Assembly (NCBI GenBank): GCA_947646735.1
Contig: CANTFK010000270.1
Coordinates: forward strand, 124,001 to 188,000
Source: Peronospora farinosa
Taxonomy: Eukaryota > Oomycota > Peronosporomycetes > Peronosporales > Peronosporaceae
Direction of reading: 5' to 3'
Length of the DNA: 64,000 nucleotides
Shown: one piece after another, positions 54,300 to 64,000 of the stretch
Numbering within the stretch: the stretch's first letter is position 1
How the letters are laid out: each line of letters starts with the position of its first letter
The notes under the pieces: generated by a model
What the model was told of the DNA's origin: nothing
The model's input: the letters and a program-made list of their open reading frames with translations, nothing else
Database searches by the model: none
Position numbers and translations under genes: made by a program

Positions 54300-54478
54300 G
54301 CGAATCTCAACGAGGCGGTCGAGCAGGGGCTCCCGCATACAAGCACATCGGACGAGCAGAGGCTCCCGATCAATTTCGAGGCGGTCGAGCAAGGGCTCCC
54401 GCGTGCAAGTACATCGGACGAGCAGAGGCTCCCGATAAATATCGAGGCGGTCGAGCAGGGGCTCCCGCAAACAAGTTA
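54300..54478 (+). repeat. 11-residue repeat linker, element D
   Basis: Five to six 33-nt units contain the words GAGCAGGGGCTCCCGCA and GAGCAGAGGCTCCCGAT. They alternate as in element C and are nearly identical to the units at 9394-9656. They are the first recognisable part of element D. Confidence 0.8.
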
Positions 54479-54599
54479 AGAGGTCGAAGACGATCTCCCA
54501 CCATTAATTGACGAGAATGGGCGGACTACGGATCCGCATGAGACCGACGTGGTGGAGACAGAGCTTCCACGTCTATAGGGGGGTACATCAACCTCTTGT

Positions 54600-55872
54600 G
54601 ATAGCGACGTGCCAGTCTCGAGCAGGGGCTCGAGGCGCAAGAGAAAACACAAGAAAGGAGCACGCCGATCACCGAGACGACGAAATTCACGTCAACATGC
54701 TGATGCATTTGATTCCGTAGTGACGGAATCCGTATGCGCGCTTGAATATGTGGAGGAATCCCCACATCGTGGCCGCTACATTGAGGTAGCGAGCCCACCG
54801 TACACTGCTGCAGATATCACATCTCTGCCAGACCTTAGATGAAAAGACTTCCTTCATGACTTCAAGGCCGGCGACATCGAGCAAGTGTGCATCGTTTCAG
54901 CCACCGAAGCAGCCAGTGAAGAAATTCTGGAGGCTCGCCCGAAGAGCGCCGAGAATAAATCAGCGCGCGAAGAACGCTTCGCGGCACAGTCTTGGGATGC
55001 TCTTCGTGCTTCGGGCAACTCTGTATACGATATCGCCCGTGAGTACGCCGATATTTTCCCGGAGAAAATTCCAGCTGAGCTTCCGGCGGATCGTGGTATG
55101 CGGCACGAGATAGATCTCGTGCCAGGATCGAATTACTGCGTGACAAGGCAGTGGCCGTTACCCCGTGACCAAGTCATCGCTATTGATAAATTTTTCGAGG
55201 GTCGCCGCAAGGCTGGCCATGTCCGCGAGAGTATCTCGCCACATTCGAGTCCGACTTTCTGTGTGAAGAAAGCCACCGGCGGTTGGCGCATTGTGCACGC
55301 CTTCAACAAGCTGAATGACGCCACTATCCCGGCTCAAACGCCTATCCCTCGAAAAGACATGGTATTAAATACCATGTCCGGGAGCGAGATCTACAGCGCC
55401 ATAGATCTGACAGACGGTTTCTATCAGATCCTCATGAGGGACAGTGAAATTCCGTTCACTGCGGTCAGCACCCGAAGCGGGATGATTTGGGAGTGGATTA
55501 GTCATGCCACAAGGTCTTAAGAATGCTCCAGCTACGTTCAATTGGATGGTGACACAAGTACTTCGTCCACTTCGCGACTTTGCACCGAGCTACATTGACG
55601 ATATTTTTGTTCACAGCCGCGCTGATCAAAAGCTCAGCGCTACGGAGGTACACCTTCGACACTTGAAGCAGGTGTTTCAAGTTATGCGCGAGATTAAATT
55701 GTATAAACCTAATTTTTTATTATTATAAACCTAATTTCCGATTTCATTCGTCATTACTAACGGAATCTCGTTTGATTTTTTTAACAGTTACGCGAATTTG
55801 AAGAAATGTGTCTTCTGCGCTCCCGAGATTCCAGTACTCGGTTGTTACGTCAGCAAGGAAGGTGTCCGCGCT
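54600..55872 (+). pseudogene. reverse transcriptase of element D, with intron-like insertion
   Basis: After a basic linker (RGSRRKRKHKKGARR) and the lead-in GRYIEVASPP conserved with element B, the frame 54885-55520 carries the RT fingers: CVTRQWPLPRDQ, KKATGGWRIVHAFNKLNDA, IDLTDGFYQILMR. A one-base shift near 55495 moves to the frame holding MPQGLKNAPATF and the catalytic SYIDDIFVHSRA. At 55701 an 87-bp GT...AG segment interrupts the frame. Removing it rejoins MREIKF with YANLKKCVFCAPEIPVLGC. RT would synthesise element cDNA in the cytoplasmic particle. Confidence 0.85.
55701..55787 (+). other. intron-like 87-bp insertion in RT
   Basis: It begins GTATAAACC, contains TACTAAC at 55755-55761, and ends with a T-rich tract followed by AACAG. 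It is AT-rich unlike the flanking pol. A 14-bp word (TATAAACCTAATTT) occurs twice inside it, at 55702 and 55724. Splicing it out restores the RT frame across conserved residues. The size matches the host introns seen here (51-90 bp). Confidence 0.6.
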
Positions 55873-56703
55873 GATCCTGAGAAGATCTCATCGATCTGTT
55901 CCTGGCCAGCGCCCAGGAACCAAACTGAATTACGTCAATGGCTCGGTCTGGCGAATTACTTGCATAAGTATACAAAGAACTATGCTGAGCTAATTCAGCC
56001 ATTATCGACTTTGCTCAAGAAAGATGCAGTATGGTTATGGACGGCAGAACATCAATCTTCCTTCGACTCCGTAAAGAAGAGCTTGTCCGAGGCACCGGTG
56101 CTGATGTTACCTGATGACTCTAAGCCATTTCACGTCGTGTGCGACGCGAGCAATTTCGCTATAGAATGTGCCCTCATGCAATTTGATGAAGAGGGTCGAG
56201 AGCGCGTCGTGAGATTTCAATCACGACAGATAAAACCTGCCGAGAAAAATTATCCGGTACACGACAAGGAACTTTTGGCTATGCGTTACGCGCTAATCAA
56301 GTTTAGAGTATATTTGCTCGGCGAAAAGATGTTTTCTATCTACACAGATCACGCATCATTGCGTACCGCCGTCAAGAGTCCTCACTTGTCCCAGCGTATG
56401 GCACGGTGGTTGTCATTTTTTGCCGAGTATAAATTTGTGGTGCATTACAGTCCTGGCAAGAATAACATTCTCGCTGACGCGCTTTCTCGTCGTCCTGATT
56501 ACGATCCTCGGCGTGATATGGGTCATCAAACGGAGTATATTGATGACGACGAAGATATCTGTGTGTGTTGTATTGATCTGGGACTTAATGCGATGATTTC
56601 GACCCCCGTGATTTCGATCCGAACTCAGATCGCTGAATCCTACGCGAATGATTCCTTCTATGCAGGAATCATCAACTATCTCAGGGACCCGAGCGAAAAA
56701 TGA
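55788..56703 (+). pseudogene. RNase H region of element D
   Basis: One open frame of about 300 codons covers the RT connection and RNase H: GLANYLHKYTKNYAELIQPL, VVCDASNFAIECALMQ, YPVHDKELLAMRYALIKFR, IYTDHASLRTAV and the closing ADALSRRPD. These keep the family's Asp and Glu contexts. It ends with a TGA at 56701 where element A has a Leu codon, so the link to integrase is broken by one base change. RNase H degrades the RNA strand of the hybrid. Confidence 0.85.
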
Positions 56704-58131
56704 CTTGCGAAGTTGACGAAACCAACACGCGACAACATCAAGCGTTACGCGCTTGACGGTCCGTTGCTGACGTACACGATGGACGTCTTCGTTTTTCCGC
56801 GTGTCGTCATCCCTGCTGATGACGACCTTCGAGCCCGATTGGTTCATGAATTTTACTACAGCCCAGCTGGCGGACACCTGGGTCGCGAGAAGACTTTTGC
56901 AGCTATTTCTCGCGTATTTTTCTGGCCGCGAATGTATAAGTACATCCAGAAATGGGTGCGCTCCTGTGAAACCTGTCAGCGTGTGAAGCCTGCGCCGTCT
57001 TCATAAACCCCATTGCGTCCGCTTCCGATTGCTACAGAAGCCTGGCGCTCGGTCAGCATGGATTTTATCTTTGGCCTTCCACCGGATGAACAGAAACGCA
57101 CGGGCGTATTGGTTCTAGTGGATTCAGCAAAATGGTGCATTTTGCTCCGGTCTCCGCCAACATTACGGCGGAGACGATAGCGAAGATCTTCATTGGTCTT
57201 CTCTTTAAGCATCACGGCTTGCCAGAATCTATTGTTTTGGACCGTGACCCGCGTTCACTTCGGCTTTCTGGGCCGAATTATTCAAGCTATTAGGCACGTG
57301 GTTGCTTATGTCTACGGAGGCCCATCCAGAGACGGATGGGCAAACGGAGCGTGTGAACAGAGTGCTCGAAAATGTCTTGCGCAATTATGCAACATCGTTC
57401 TCATCATGGAGTTCATTTCTTCCACTTGCAGAGTTTGCAATCAACAATGCTGTCCACGCGTCAACCGGGTTAACGCCCTTTTTCGTTAACAACGCGAGGC
57501 ATCCTCGCGTTCCGGCGCTGCTTGCTCTCTCAGCTTCAGAACACCCTGTCTCCAAGCTTGGTAGGGGAGTATCTACGGATGGAATTGCGCCGAAACTATT
57601 GATGAGTGATTACGATGCGCATAAGGTTGCTGCCGATGCACCTAATACTAGTAATTTTGTGGCCAACGGCATATCGACTCCTGACGCGATGCTTTCCATC
57701 GCGTCTCCCGTTGCCAATTTTGCTTCAAAAGAGAATACGTCGCCTGTAAGTTCGGCTGCAGTAACCGAATTCCTACTATTACGACAAGGAATCACGCGTT
57801 TTGTGCGTGATGCATTACAAGAGGCAGTCGACAAGCAAAAGGAGAATGCAGACAGAAGAGGTCGAAAGAATATGTTGATATTTCAAGAAGGTGACAGAGT
57901 ATTGTTATCAACAAGTGGATTACCAAACACCTCAGTGACGAATTTGGGCGCTCATAAGTTAGCGCCAAGATATATTGGCCCATTTCGGGTTGTTAAGGTG
58001 CATGGTGACGCTTACACGCTAGACATACCTACATCTATGCGTTTGCACCCGAAGACCTATGTTGGGCGCCTCAAGGCCTACCTGCCGGCGGATCTCCCTT
58101 CGAATCTTCCCCGCACTTTTGTGCCGGCTTA
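56704..58131 (+). pseudogene. integrase of element D
   Basis: Zinc-binding part: LVHEFYYSPAGGHLG and SCETCQRVKPAPSS, followed by a TAA at 57003. Catalytic core: MDFIFGLPPDE (first Asp), then a frameshift near 57120, HHGLPESIVLDRDPR (second Asp) with a further small deletion near 57255, and PETDGQTERVNRVLENVL (catalytic Glu region). From 57302 the frame is open for 276 codons through LPLAEFAINNAVHASTGLTP and the GDRVLLST...LAPRYIGPFRV module, which is the GPY/F-type C-terminal domain. The enzyme inserts cDNA into the genome. At least three breaks disable it. Confidence 0.85.
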
Positions 58132-58500
58132 AAATCCACCATCCCTTGAAGACGACGTTGACGACGACTGGGACCAATTCCTGCCCAAACGCGTGCAGAA
58201 TAAATGATATTTTAGGATTTAACTCGATCTGCTGGGGTCCTCCGAACGCAGTCGTCTCAAGATGACGTAGGCGCTCAGCCAGTACCAGCTGCTCACGTCG
58301 AGCCCGCTCAGCAGCCTCAGTCGAATCATCTGCATGATATTGAGCTCTCTCAGCCATCTCGCGAGCATCAAGTAGGGCATTCTTCTACTCCTCGGCTTCA
58401 GCGCGGAGTAGGCGCTGCTCGTCATTCGACTGTACAGGCGCCCGATTGCGAGAATCGGCGCTCATCGCCAGAGGTCTTCCGTCGTGATTCTACTCCTCCC

Positions 58501-59484
58501 TTAGTTGATGCATCGGGTGCGCGACGCTAGATTGTCGAACGAATTGTCGATCACGAGGATCACAAGCCCCAGGCGCCGAGTAATAACTCGGCGCCCATGA
58601 AGAAGCGAGTCGAGAAACATTACAGGGTTCGCTGGTTGGGATATTCCCCGGCGGACGATACATGGGAGCCATCGAGTACGCTGTCCCAAGATGTACCAGA
58701 CGTGGTCGAGGACTATGAGTTTTGTATAAAGACGGTGATCGCGACCGACGCTGCCGGTTCCATCCCCGATCTCGCGAGCAACGAAACCACGACGACCTCC
58801 CGAGCGACTCCGAGACCGAGACCTATTACGAGGATCGGGAGCATACGGATGATACGGTTGACGACCTCGGCTACGTGAATGCCCTCGACGATCGTAAGGA
58901 CGCGCTCTCACTCGCCGTAGCTCGGACACCTGGAGCTCCGAAAGGCTTCTCTCATAACGGGAAATCCATGGACGAATATGATCGGGCATGCCTCGCGCAC
59001 ACACCAAGTCGTCCCATTCCTGCCGGACCGGTCGTGATCTGCCCACGTTGCACGTTGGACATCCCTCCCGAACGTGGACGTAACAAAGGTGATACTCGTT
59101 ACACGTCATACGACAGATGCGCCGGCGCAAGTCGCCAATAGCGTGTCTATCACGCTTTCCCTCGAGATCGTCTAACCAGGACGTGAAGGACGTTCCTTCA
59201 CGTCTGCTCGCGTTCCAGCGCCTGATGAAGGCACACCAAGACCTCTGCAACGCATCGTCGGTATATGCGTTGTTCGTTGCCTTGCCTCTCACTGTACGGT
59301 ATCGCGTGAAAATTTACTTCATGACCTCTAGTGGTTCGGGTTCGACAGCACCTTCAAGACCATACAAGCGCCACGGTTTCAAGTCCCCATCCATGACCTG
59401 CGGCGCCTGCTCTCTACGGATTGTCGCTTGGTGTTCCCAGTTCTGGTTGTCAGAGACATTGTTTCGTGTACGCCTAGGGTCCAT
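58501..59484 (-). CDS. antisense ORF between chromodomain and 3' LTR, element D
   Basis: A minus-strand frame runs from the ATG at 59484 to the stop at 58501 (328 codons) with one internal TAA at 59316-59314. After that stop it is open for more than 260 codons. The order is MDPRRTRNNVSDNQNW, a Trp/Tyr-rich segment (KPWRLYGLEGA), ALQRSWCAFIRRWNASRREG with SFTSWLDDLE, NEYHLCYVHVREGCPTCNVG with a CxxC, WISRYERSLSELQ, and an Arg/Ser tail (RNRSRSRSRSGGRR). The degraded homologue in element A keeps these blocks with mainly synonymous differences. The rest, up to 58501, overlaps the sense chromodomain. The family is unknown. It might be an RNA-binding or regulatory accessory protein; antisense accessory ORFs are known in some plant Ty3/gypsy elements. 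Expression is unproven. Confidence 0.62.
58597..58735 (+). pseudogene. chromodomain of element D
   Basis: Translation from 58597 gives KHYRVRWLGYSPADDTWEPS and STLSQDVPDVVEDYE, a chromodomain of the chromovirus type, with the YxVRWxGY and TWEP signatures. Such domains guide integration towards marked chromatin. It lies in a frame separated from the integrase C-terminus by several hundred bases containing stops. An equivalent module occurs in element A at about 1480-1590. Confidence 0.8.
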
Positions 59485-59596
59485 GCTGCTCAGTTAAGTC
59501 TAACTGAGCAGGTTCGGAGTTACGCCGTTGGTCGAGAAGAAACTTTCTGCGACTCGCGCTTACGTTGAGGTTAGCGCAACTTAAAGAGGGGGGTGA

Positions 59597-59914
59597 TGTA
59601 ATGGGGCAACCTATTACATGAGTAGTTATAGGATTAATACATAATTACATAAGTAGGCATAGGGCAGTATCCGATTAGCGGATACTGCGCGTCATTTTAT
59701 TATTGGTTTATTATTGGGGTGCCAGATCCAATAATTAGCCAATAATAAATTGACTTCCATATTGAGTGGTTCCCATGAGCTAGGGAACATATTCGCACTT
59801 ACTGCGAATTAAAACTGAAACAAAATAAAACAGAATTATATTTATGAGTTAATTAAGAGCGCTTCCTCAACGCCCTTTTAGTGTAAGACGGTAACGGGTC
59901 CTTATCCCGTCACA
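59597..59914 (+). repeat. 3' LTR of element D (family B)
   Basis: This 318-bp LTR starts TGTAATGGGGCAACC after the polypurine tract and ends CCCGTCACA, where family members end CCCGTTACA. By eye it differs from the LTR at 7369-7686 at about 20 positions. The bases after its end (CTTTC) do not repeat the bases before 7369 (AAGCA). Confidence 0.85.
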
Positions 59915-59924
59915 CTTTCAGAGT

Positions 59925-60310
59925 AGTCGATGCTATTTCTGACCTGCTGGAGTGCAGAGCTGTGGGAAATATCATCTTGATGGATGGTGCTGCGTGGCAA
60001 GAATTCACACAGTCTTTCCTAATAAAGAAGGGGATTTACGGGATCGTGAGTGCGGTTGATGGCACCCATATTTTAACCAGAAAACCTTCTAATGACCGAT
60101 AGAAAAGCTACATCAATCGCAAGGGTTGGGTGTCAATTTTCTTTTCAAGCTGTGGTGGATGGTTAAGGGAATTTCAGAGATGTGCGTATATTGGATGTTC
60201 ACCTATAGCCGTCCAAATATACTAATGTGTAATGCAACTCTCTTTAGGTATATGAAGGACCTCCGGGATCCATGTATGATCAACGTTTATTTCGCCGAAG
60301 CAGAATAGGA
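59925..60310 (+). pseudogene. PIF/Harbinger-type transposase remnant
   Basis: Broken plus-strand frames give IVSAVDGTHILTRKPSNDR, then KSYINRKGW, a trace of QAVVDG with GNFRDVRI, and FTYSRPN. The AVDGTHI...Y-NRKG...QAVVD order is the DDE region of PIF/Harbinger transposases, in which the first catalytic Asp is that of VDGTH. Stops and at least two frameshifts are present, and no terminal repeats are recognised. The fragment lies between elements D and E. Confidence 0.6.
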
Positions 60311-60542
60311 AGAGATATTGCAGCGGGAGTGCCCTCATCCGGAGGGCTCTGGACATCAGAAGCACAGGATAGCCAGTCAAGATTGCCGTCAAGTCAGTGA
60401 GCAGGATCTGTAACAAGTCAAAACGCCTAAATTAAACCTCTCTAGCGGTAGAAGTCGAGTGACTGTCCCCCCTAATATCCGACTCGCCTCTGCACTGAAG
60501 CGCAAATTTCATTAAGCTTACCTGTTCAATTTGTTCTAAAAC

Positions 60543-61256
60543 TGTAACGGGCTAAACGTTACACGGTTCGTCAATCGCGAATACTTAACGGGCAGGCCTA
60601 ATCGGGTACGGGGTACCTTAAGCCTGCCACTTGGATGTGGCACATCAATGTGACCTGTAACAGGGCATCTAGTTACACGTAAACATTAAGTAATATACTT
60701 AATGTTTGGTCTAAAAGTATCCATGATTACTTTTGACCTGTCACTTGGGTGCGATACACAAACGTGATCCACCTTCGTGAATATGATATCCATTTATGGA
60801 TTCACATGGGAAGGGATGACGCTAGTTGAAGCTAGGCATCGCGACGTCTCAGAAGGACGTCAGTCGAAAGTTTAAATCTAGATTTAAATTCATGCGACAG
60901 GATACGCTTCTAAAGAGTCGCGTATCCGACCTATATACATATATAGCCAATCAGTAGTTAAGTTTATATTTAATTATAATTCGTTAAATATAGCTCAGTC
61001 TTAAATTTGCTAAACACCGAAGCACCGCACACGAGAAGCTGAAAAAGCTTCTACGTGACGTTGGTGCCTTCTTGCTTTAGAAGTTCGTTGCACTCTCGCT
61101 AAAGCGAGAGGCAGCTGGTGGTACGACTGCTTAAGCAGTTGACCAATTTCCTAACCGCCCTCGCACGCGAAGGTAAGACGGTCTAACCGCTTCCTCGCTT
61201 GTGCTGAAGGTGTGTTCTAGTAGCACGAGGCAACTTCGTAGAAGTGCCCGTCTACA
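60543..61256 (+). repeat. 5' LTR of element E
   Basis: This LTR of about 714 bp starts TGTAACGGGCTAAACG and ends GTCTACA. It is followed two bases later by TGGTAGCACTTGTAGTACTT, the same kind of primer-binding leader as elements B and C. It contains a stem-like AT-rich centre at 60950-61010. No second copy is in the window, so the exact ends rest on the TG...CA rule and the leader. Confidence 0.65.
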
Positions 61257-61314
61257 CTTGGTAGCACTTGTAGTACTTCCCACGAACCGCTTTCTGAGCG
61301 TGCGTGTGGCTAAG

Positions 61315-62390
61315 ATGGTCCTTAATATGGACTGGAGTGACTTCCCTCACCTCTCCCAACATCATAGGGAGTTGGCAGAGCATATGGCGCAGGGACTTGT
61401 TGAACAAGCCCTGGTCAACCTCTTGCATTGTCCTCCTGAGCAACATGTTGCTCAGTTGGAGCAATTTGAGGCGTTTGTGCTCGGACAGCGTAGAAACGCG
61501 TCCGAGGTAAACAGCCAAGCCACCGATAAGTCCATCAATAAGACTCAGGATGAGCTTAGGCTTAAGCAGGCACGTAATGAGGCACTCAACAGAACTGTTG
61601 AGACGCTCTCTGCCCGGCCTACTCAACCGAGGCCCATTCGGATGGACCCTCCAAAGTTCGATGGAACTAGCCCTCACACGATTTTTCACTGAATATTAGC
61701 AGTTGAGCAATGTGGAGTGGCGCAGCTCATGGAAGACGACACCAGAATGGTATGTCCAACTTGCGTGTCAAAGCGTCAGAGTGGGCATACTCTGCGCTGA
61801 TGGCAAATGCTGATGCATTTCCATCATGGGCGATCTTTAAAACAAAGATTCGCGCCATGTATCAGCCGCCTAACAACGAAGTGTTGCTTATGGCGCGCTT
61901 CTTTGGAGCACGAAAAGCGAAACGCTCTCTGCAAGAATTTGTGCAGGAGATGCGTTTGCTGTCGGCGTCCATTAATGGGGAGCCGATACCGGAACGTATT
62001 AAGGTGGCCACATTCATGAATGGACTTAGGCACGGCCCATCGCGTCAGTCATTTTTAGATTGGTGCCAGCGACGATGAAAGAGGAGATTGACATTGCCTT
62101 AGTGAGAAGCAATCCTACAACATCGCCTCGGCGACAGCCTATCACAGGCCGTCGTCCGAGAAGTCAGATGCCAATCCTATGGAGTTAGGAAATGAAGATG
62201 TGATCTGCTACAAGTGCGGCAAGCGAGTCCATATGATGGCTCGCTGCTATGCCAAAGTAGCTGCTGGTGCTAAGGCAGCCAGCAAAAGGTCTCTCAACCC
62301 GAAGGGAGGTGCGAAAAACCAGCGTGCACGACGCACGAGTTCAGCACCTGCCCAAGATGGGTCGGGAAATGCGGGAGCGCAGTAGAGGCG
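61315..62390 (+). pseudogene. gag of element E
   Basis: From the ATG at 61315 the frame reads MVLNMDWSDFPHLSQHHREL and a Gln-rich segment, stopping at 61690 after PPKFDGTSPHTIFH. A second frame resumes the capsid domain with VKASEWAYSALMAN, FKTKIRAMYQPPNNEVLLMA and SLQEFVQEMRLL. A third frame at 62179-62385 holds the zinc knuckle CYKCGKRVHMMARC, a complete C-x2-C-x4-H-x4-C, followed by a basic tail. Two frameshifts separate the parts. Confidence 0.8.
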
Positions 62391-62469
62391 GGATGCCCTA
62401 CTGTCGCGGACTTTGAAGCTACCCCTAAGTTCAGAGCGATCGAACAAATGGGTAGCATAGTCCCTGAGG

Positions 62470-62850
62470 TTCCGAAAGGTCAGACCTCAACCCTTTTAGT
62501 CTATAGCGCTCGAGTACGAGGCTATGACCAAGTGATGACCCTTCTCGTGGATTCGGGTGCACCACAAAACTTTGTGAAACTCGCGGCTCTTTAAAAGAGA
62601 CCGGCGAGTTATGAGTCGCTTTGCCAGGATGGCAAGCGAGAAGAGGCGATCGTTTATCGAACGGCGCGCTCGTCAAATCGGAGGGAGTTCAAGTTGAACT
62701 CGCCTTTAGTTTCAGTGACTTCTCTTGCACAGAGAAGTTCACAGTGCTATGTATGGAGAGTCCGTATGACCTCATCCTAGGCATGCCTTGGTTGGCTAAA
62801 CACCAACTATGGATAGACTGGCGTACACGCACAGTCGCTAGCTCTACGTA
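62470..62850 (+). pseudogene. retropepsin-like protease of element E
   Basis: The frame gives TLLVDSGAPQNFVKLAAL, keeping an intact D-S-G-A active site, and then a TAA at about 62593. A shifted frame from 62621 carries VQVELAFSFSDFSCTEKFTV and YDLILGMPWLAKHQLWIDW, the second half of the enzyme. Unlike elements B and C, the catalytic triplet is preserved. The stop still breaks the protein. Confidence 0.8.
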
Positions 62851-62922
62851 AGACACCGGAGAGGATGTGCTCTTGCGAGAGGCTTATGTGACTGATGATG
62901 TGTCCAACACAGTCGAGGGTCG

Positions 62923-63190
62923 ATGACGGTATGTCAATCGACACCAGGAACTACCCAGATCGAAAGGTGTGGTGTAGTTGAAAGTGCACTGGCGGAAAGC
63001 CAGGTGGCACATATTCCTACCCAGGTCGAAAAGACTGGTGTAGTGAATGGGGCGATGACAGGTAGTCATTCGTCCAATAGTCCTGCACAGAGCCGAGAGC
63101 CTGTGGCAGTTGATGGTGGGCTGACAGGAAGTCAAGCGCCACAAGAACCGACACAGAGCCATGAGCCTGGTGCGGTTGGAAGAAGTGCGT
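62923..63190 (+). repeat. 22-residue repeat linker, element E
   Basis: Four units of 21-22 residues lie in a row: TQIERCGVVESALAESQ..., TQVEKTGVVNGAMTGSH..., AQSREPVAVDGGLTGSQ... and TQSHEPGAVGRSALAE.... They are diverged in DNA, so the array is older than those of elements C and D. It lies at the same protease-RT position. The open frame 62923-63630 continues past it towards RT. Confidence 0.75.
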
Positions 63191-64000
63191 TAGCTGAAAT
63201 AGCAACGACACCTTCTTCCAGGTCAAAGGTCGTGATGAATCGAAGAACGAGCACCAGACGTATTAAGACGATCAATGGCACGTCGAAACGAGTGACCCTT
63301 GGATCAGTCTCGGTCCAAGAGGACGGACCTACGAACGAGTTGTTCGAGGCCGTCGAAGACAAAATGCCGGAGGCATCCTCAGTTGAGGTGCTCCAACTTG
63401 TCTTGGCATCTGCCGAGGAGATAGTAAATTTCTCGGAGATGACGTGGGATCTGTTCCTGTCCGAACTAAAGGAAGGAAAGATCCACGAGATAGTCGCATC
63501 AGTTCCAGAAGAGAACGTGGCGGACTGTTGCTCGTCATCCACAATGGACGAGAGCGTCTTGGAGACCGACAAAAAGAAACGGTTCGCTGCTCAAGGCTGG
63601 GTATGCCTTGAAGGACAGCCCGTTCTATGATGTTCTGTGGAAACACCGTAATGTGTTTCCAGCAGAAGTGCCGAGCCGCCTACCGGCAGATAGGGGCATC
63701 AGGCACGAGATTGACCTGGAGCCTGGCACCAAGTATTGTGTGACCAGGCAATGGCCGTTGCCGAAGGAACAAGTCGATTACATCGATGAGTTCTTCGACA
63801 AGCGAGCTAAGGCGGGACATGTACGTGAGAGCAAGTCTCCTCACTGCAGCCCGACCTTCTGTTTGCGTAAAGCAACAGGTGGATGGCGCGTGGTTCATGC
63901 TTATAATAAGCTGAACACGTCCACCATTCCGGCTCAAACGATGATCCTGCGGAAAGATGTTTTGTTGAATTCCGTGGGAAAGTCAACTATCTTTTCCTCG
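63190..64000 (+). pseudogene. linker and reverse transcriptase start of element E
   Basis: After the repeats the frame runs through a charged linker to KKKRFAAQGW (compare EERFAAQSW in element D). A frame shift near 63600 follows, and then DSPFYDVLWKHRNVFPAEVP, HEIDLEPGTKYCVTRQWPLP, HVRESKSPHCSPTFCLRKAT, GGWRVVHAYNKLNTSTIPAQ and RKDVLLNSVGKSTIFS. This is the RT fingers domain up to just before the catalytic Asp motif. It is cut by the window end. Confidence 0.85.

Larger units (their letters stand above)
54290..59914 (+). mobile_element. Ty3/gypsy chromodomain LTR element D, 3' two-thirds
   Basis: This plus-strand element starts inside the protease-RT linker repeats. It continues through RT, RNase H, integrase and chromodomain, then an antisense frame, a polypurine tract (59584-59594) and a 3' LTR. 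The 5' LTR, gag and protease are absent. Pol is the least decayed in the window but still has several breaks. RNase H and integrase are almost identical to element A. The missing 5' part resembles element C, whose LTR is of the same subfamily. The base runs flanking the two halves do not match. Confidence 0.85.
60543..64000 (+). mobile_element. Ty3/gypsy LTR element E, 5' part
   Basis: This plus-strand element shows a 5' LTR, primer-binding leader, gag with zinc knuckle, protease, a repeat-rich linker and RT, and is cut by the window end. Its gag and LTR are clearly distinct from those of elements A-D. The RT start (CVTRQWPLPKEQ) and leader show common ancestry. Multiple frame breaks indicate decay. 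Confidence 0.85.

Noticed and set aside
58722..59141. 139-codon sense frame after the chromodomain as a pol extension
   Set aside because: Its counterpart in element A is interrupted by stops on the sense strand, while the antisense frame aligns in blocks with synonymous changes. Kept only as an alternative to test.
7369..59914. One gypsy element (C plus D) split by insertion of the whole gene island
   Set aside because: The LTRs differ at about 20 positions and the flanking bases AAGCA and CTTTC are not a target-site duplication. Two separate truncated copies are simpler.
1..64000. tRNA, rRNA and other structured RNA genes
   Set aside because: None was recognised by eye on either strand. 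A covariance-model search would be needed to exclude them.

Overview
The window looks like nuclear DNA of an oomycete, probably a Phytophthora or downy-mildew relative (Peronosporales). Genes are compact, with short GT-AG introns of about 50-90 bp, alternating strands and small intergenic gaps. One protein carries a stramenopile-expanded domain, one gene encodes a secreted repeat protein, and both ends are packed with decayed LTR retrotransposons. The species cannot be named from sequence alone.

Layout. 1-9700 is a pile of LTR elements: the 3' part of a Ty3/gypsy chromodomain element (A) that appears inserted into the pol of an opposite-strand Ty3/gypsy element (B), a Ty1/copia remnant, and the 5' half of a third gypsy element (C). 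9700-12060 shows no convincing gene. 12169-15655 (minus) is a secreted, acidic, tandem-repeat protein gene of about 15 near-identical units, broken by one cluster of small deletions. 16017-49558 is a conserved gene island: thymidylate kinase, the autophagy tether EPG5 (3437 aa, one intron), a stramenopile domain protein, Beclin-1/ATG6 (seven exons, 513 aa), a bestrophin-like channel, two divergent type-I membrane paralogues, a 1671-aa coiled-coil protein (four exons), the Golgi protein SYS1 (four exons) and an F-box/pseudokinase-like protein.

49559-54290 is a transition zone: a copia end, a degraded MCM8 helicase fragment and an intact 434-aa ORF of unknown function. The last two lie between inverted repeats of about 170-190 bp. 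54290-59914 is the 3' two-thirds of a gypsy chromodomain element (D), followed by a PIF/Harbinger transposase remnant and then a fifth gypsy element (E) that runs off the window end.

How the genes relate. EPG5 and Beclin-1 act early and late in the same autophagy pathway and lie about 2.6 kb apart. The strongest unexplained signal is an antisense reading frame between the chromodomain and the 3' LTR of elements A and D. It has a conserved domain plus an Arg/Ser-rich tail, and the sampled codon differences between the copies are mostly synonymous on the antisense strand. Other notable signals are an intron-like 87-bp insertion inside the reverse transcriptase of element D, 11/22-residue repeats between protease and RT in four of the elements, and the inverted-repeat-bounded MCM8/434-aa segment.
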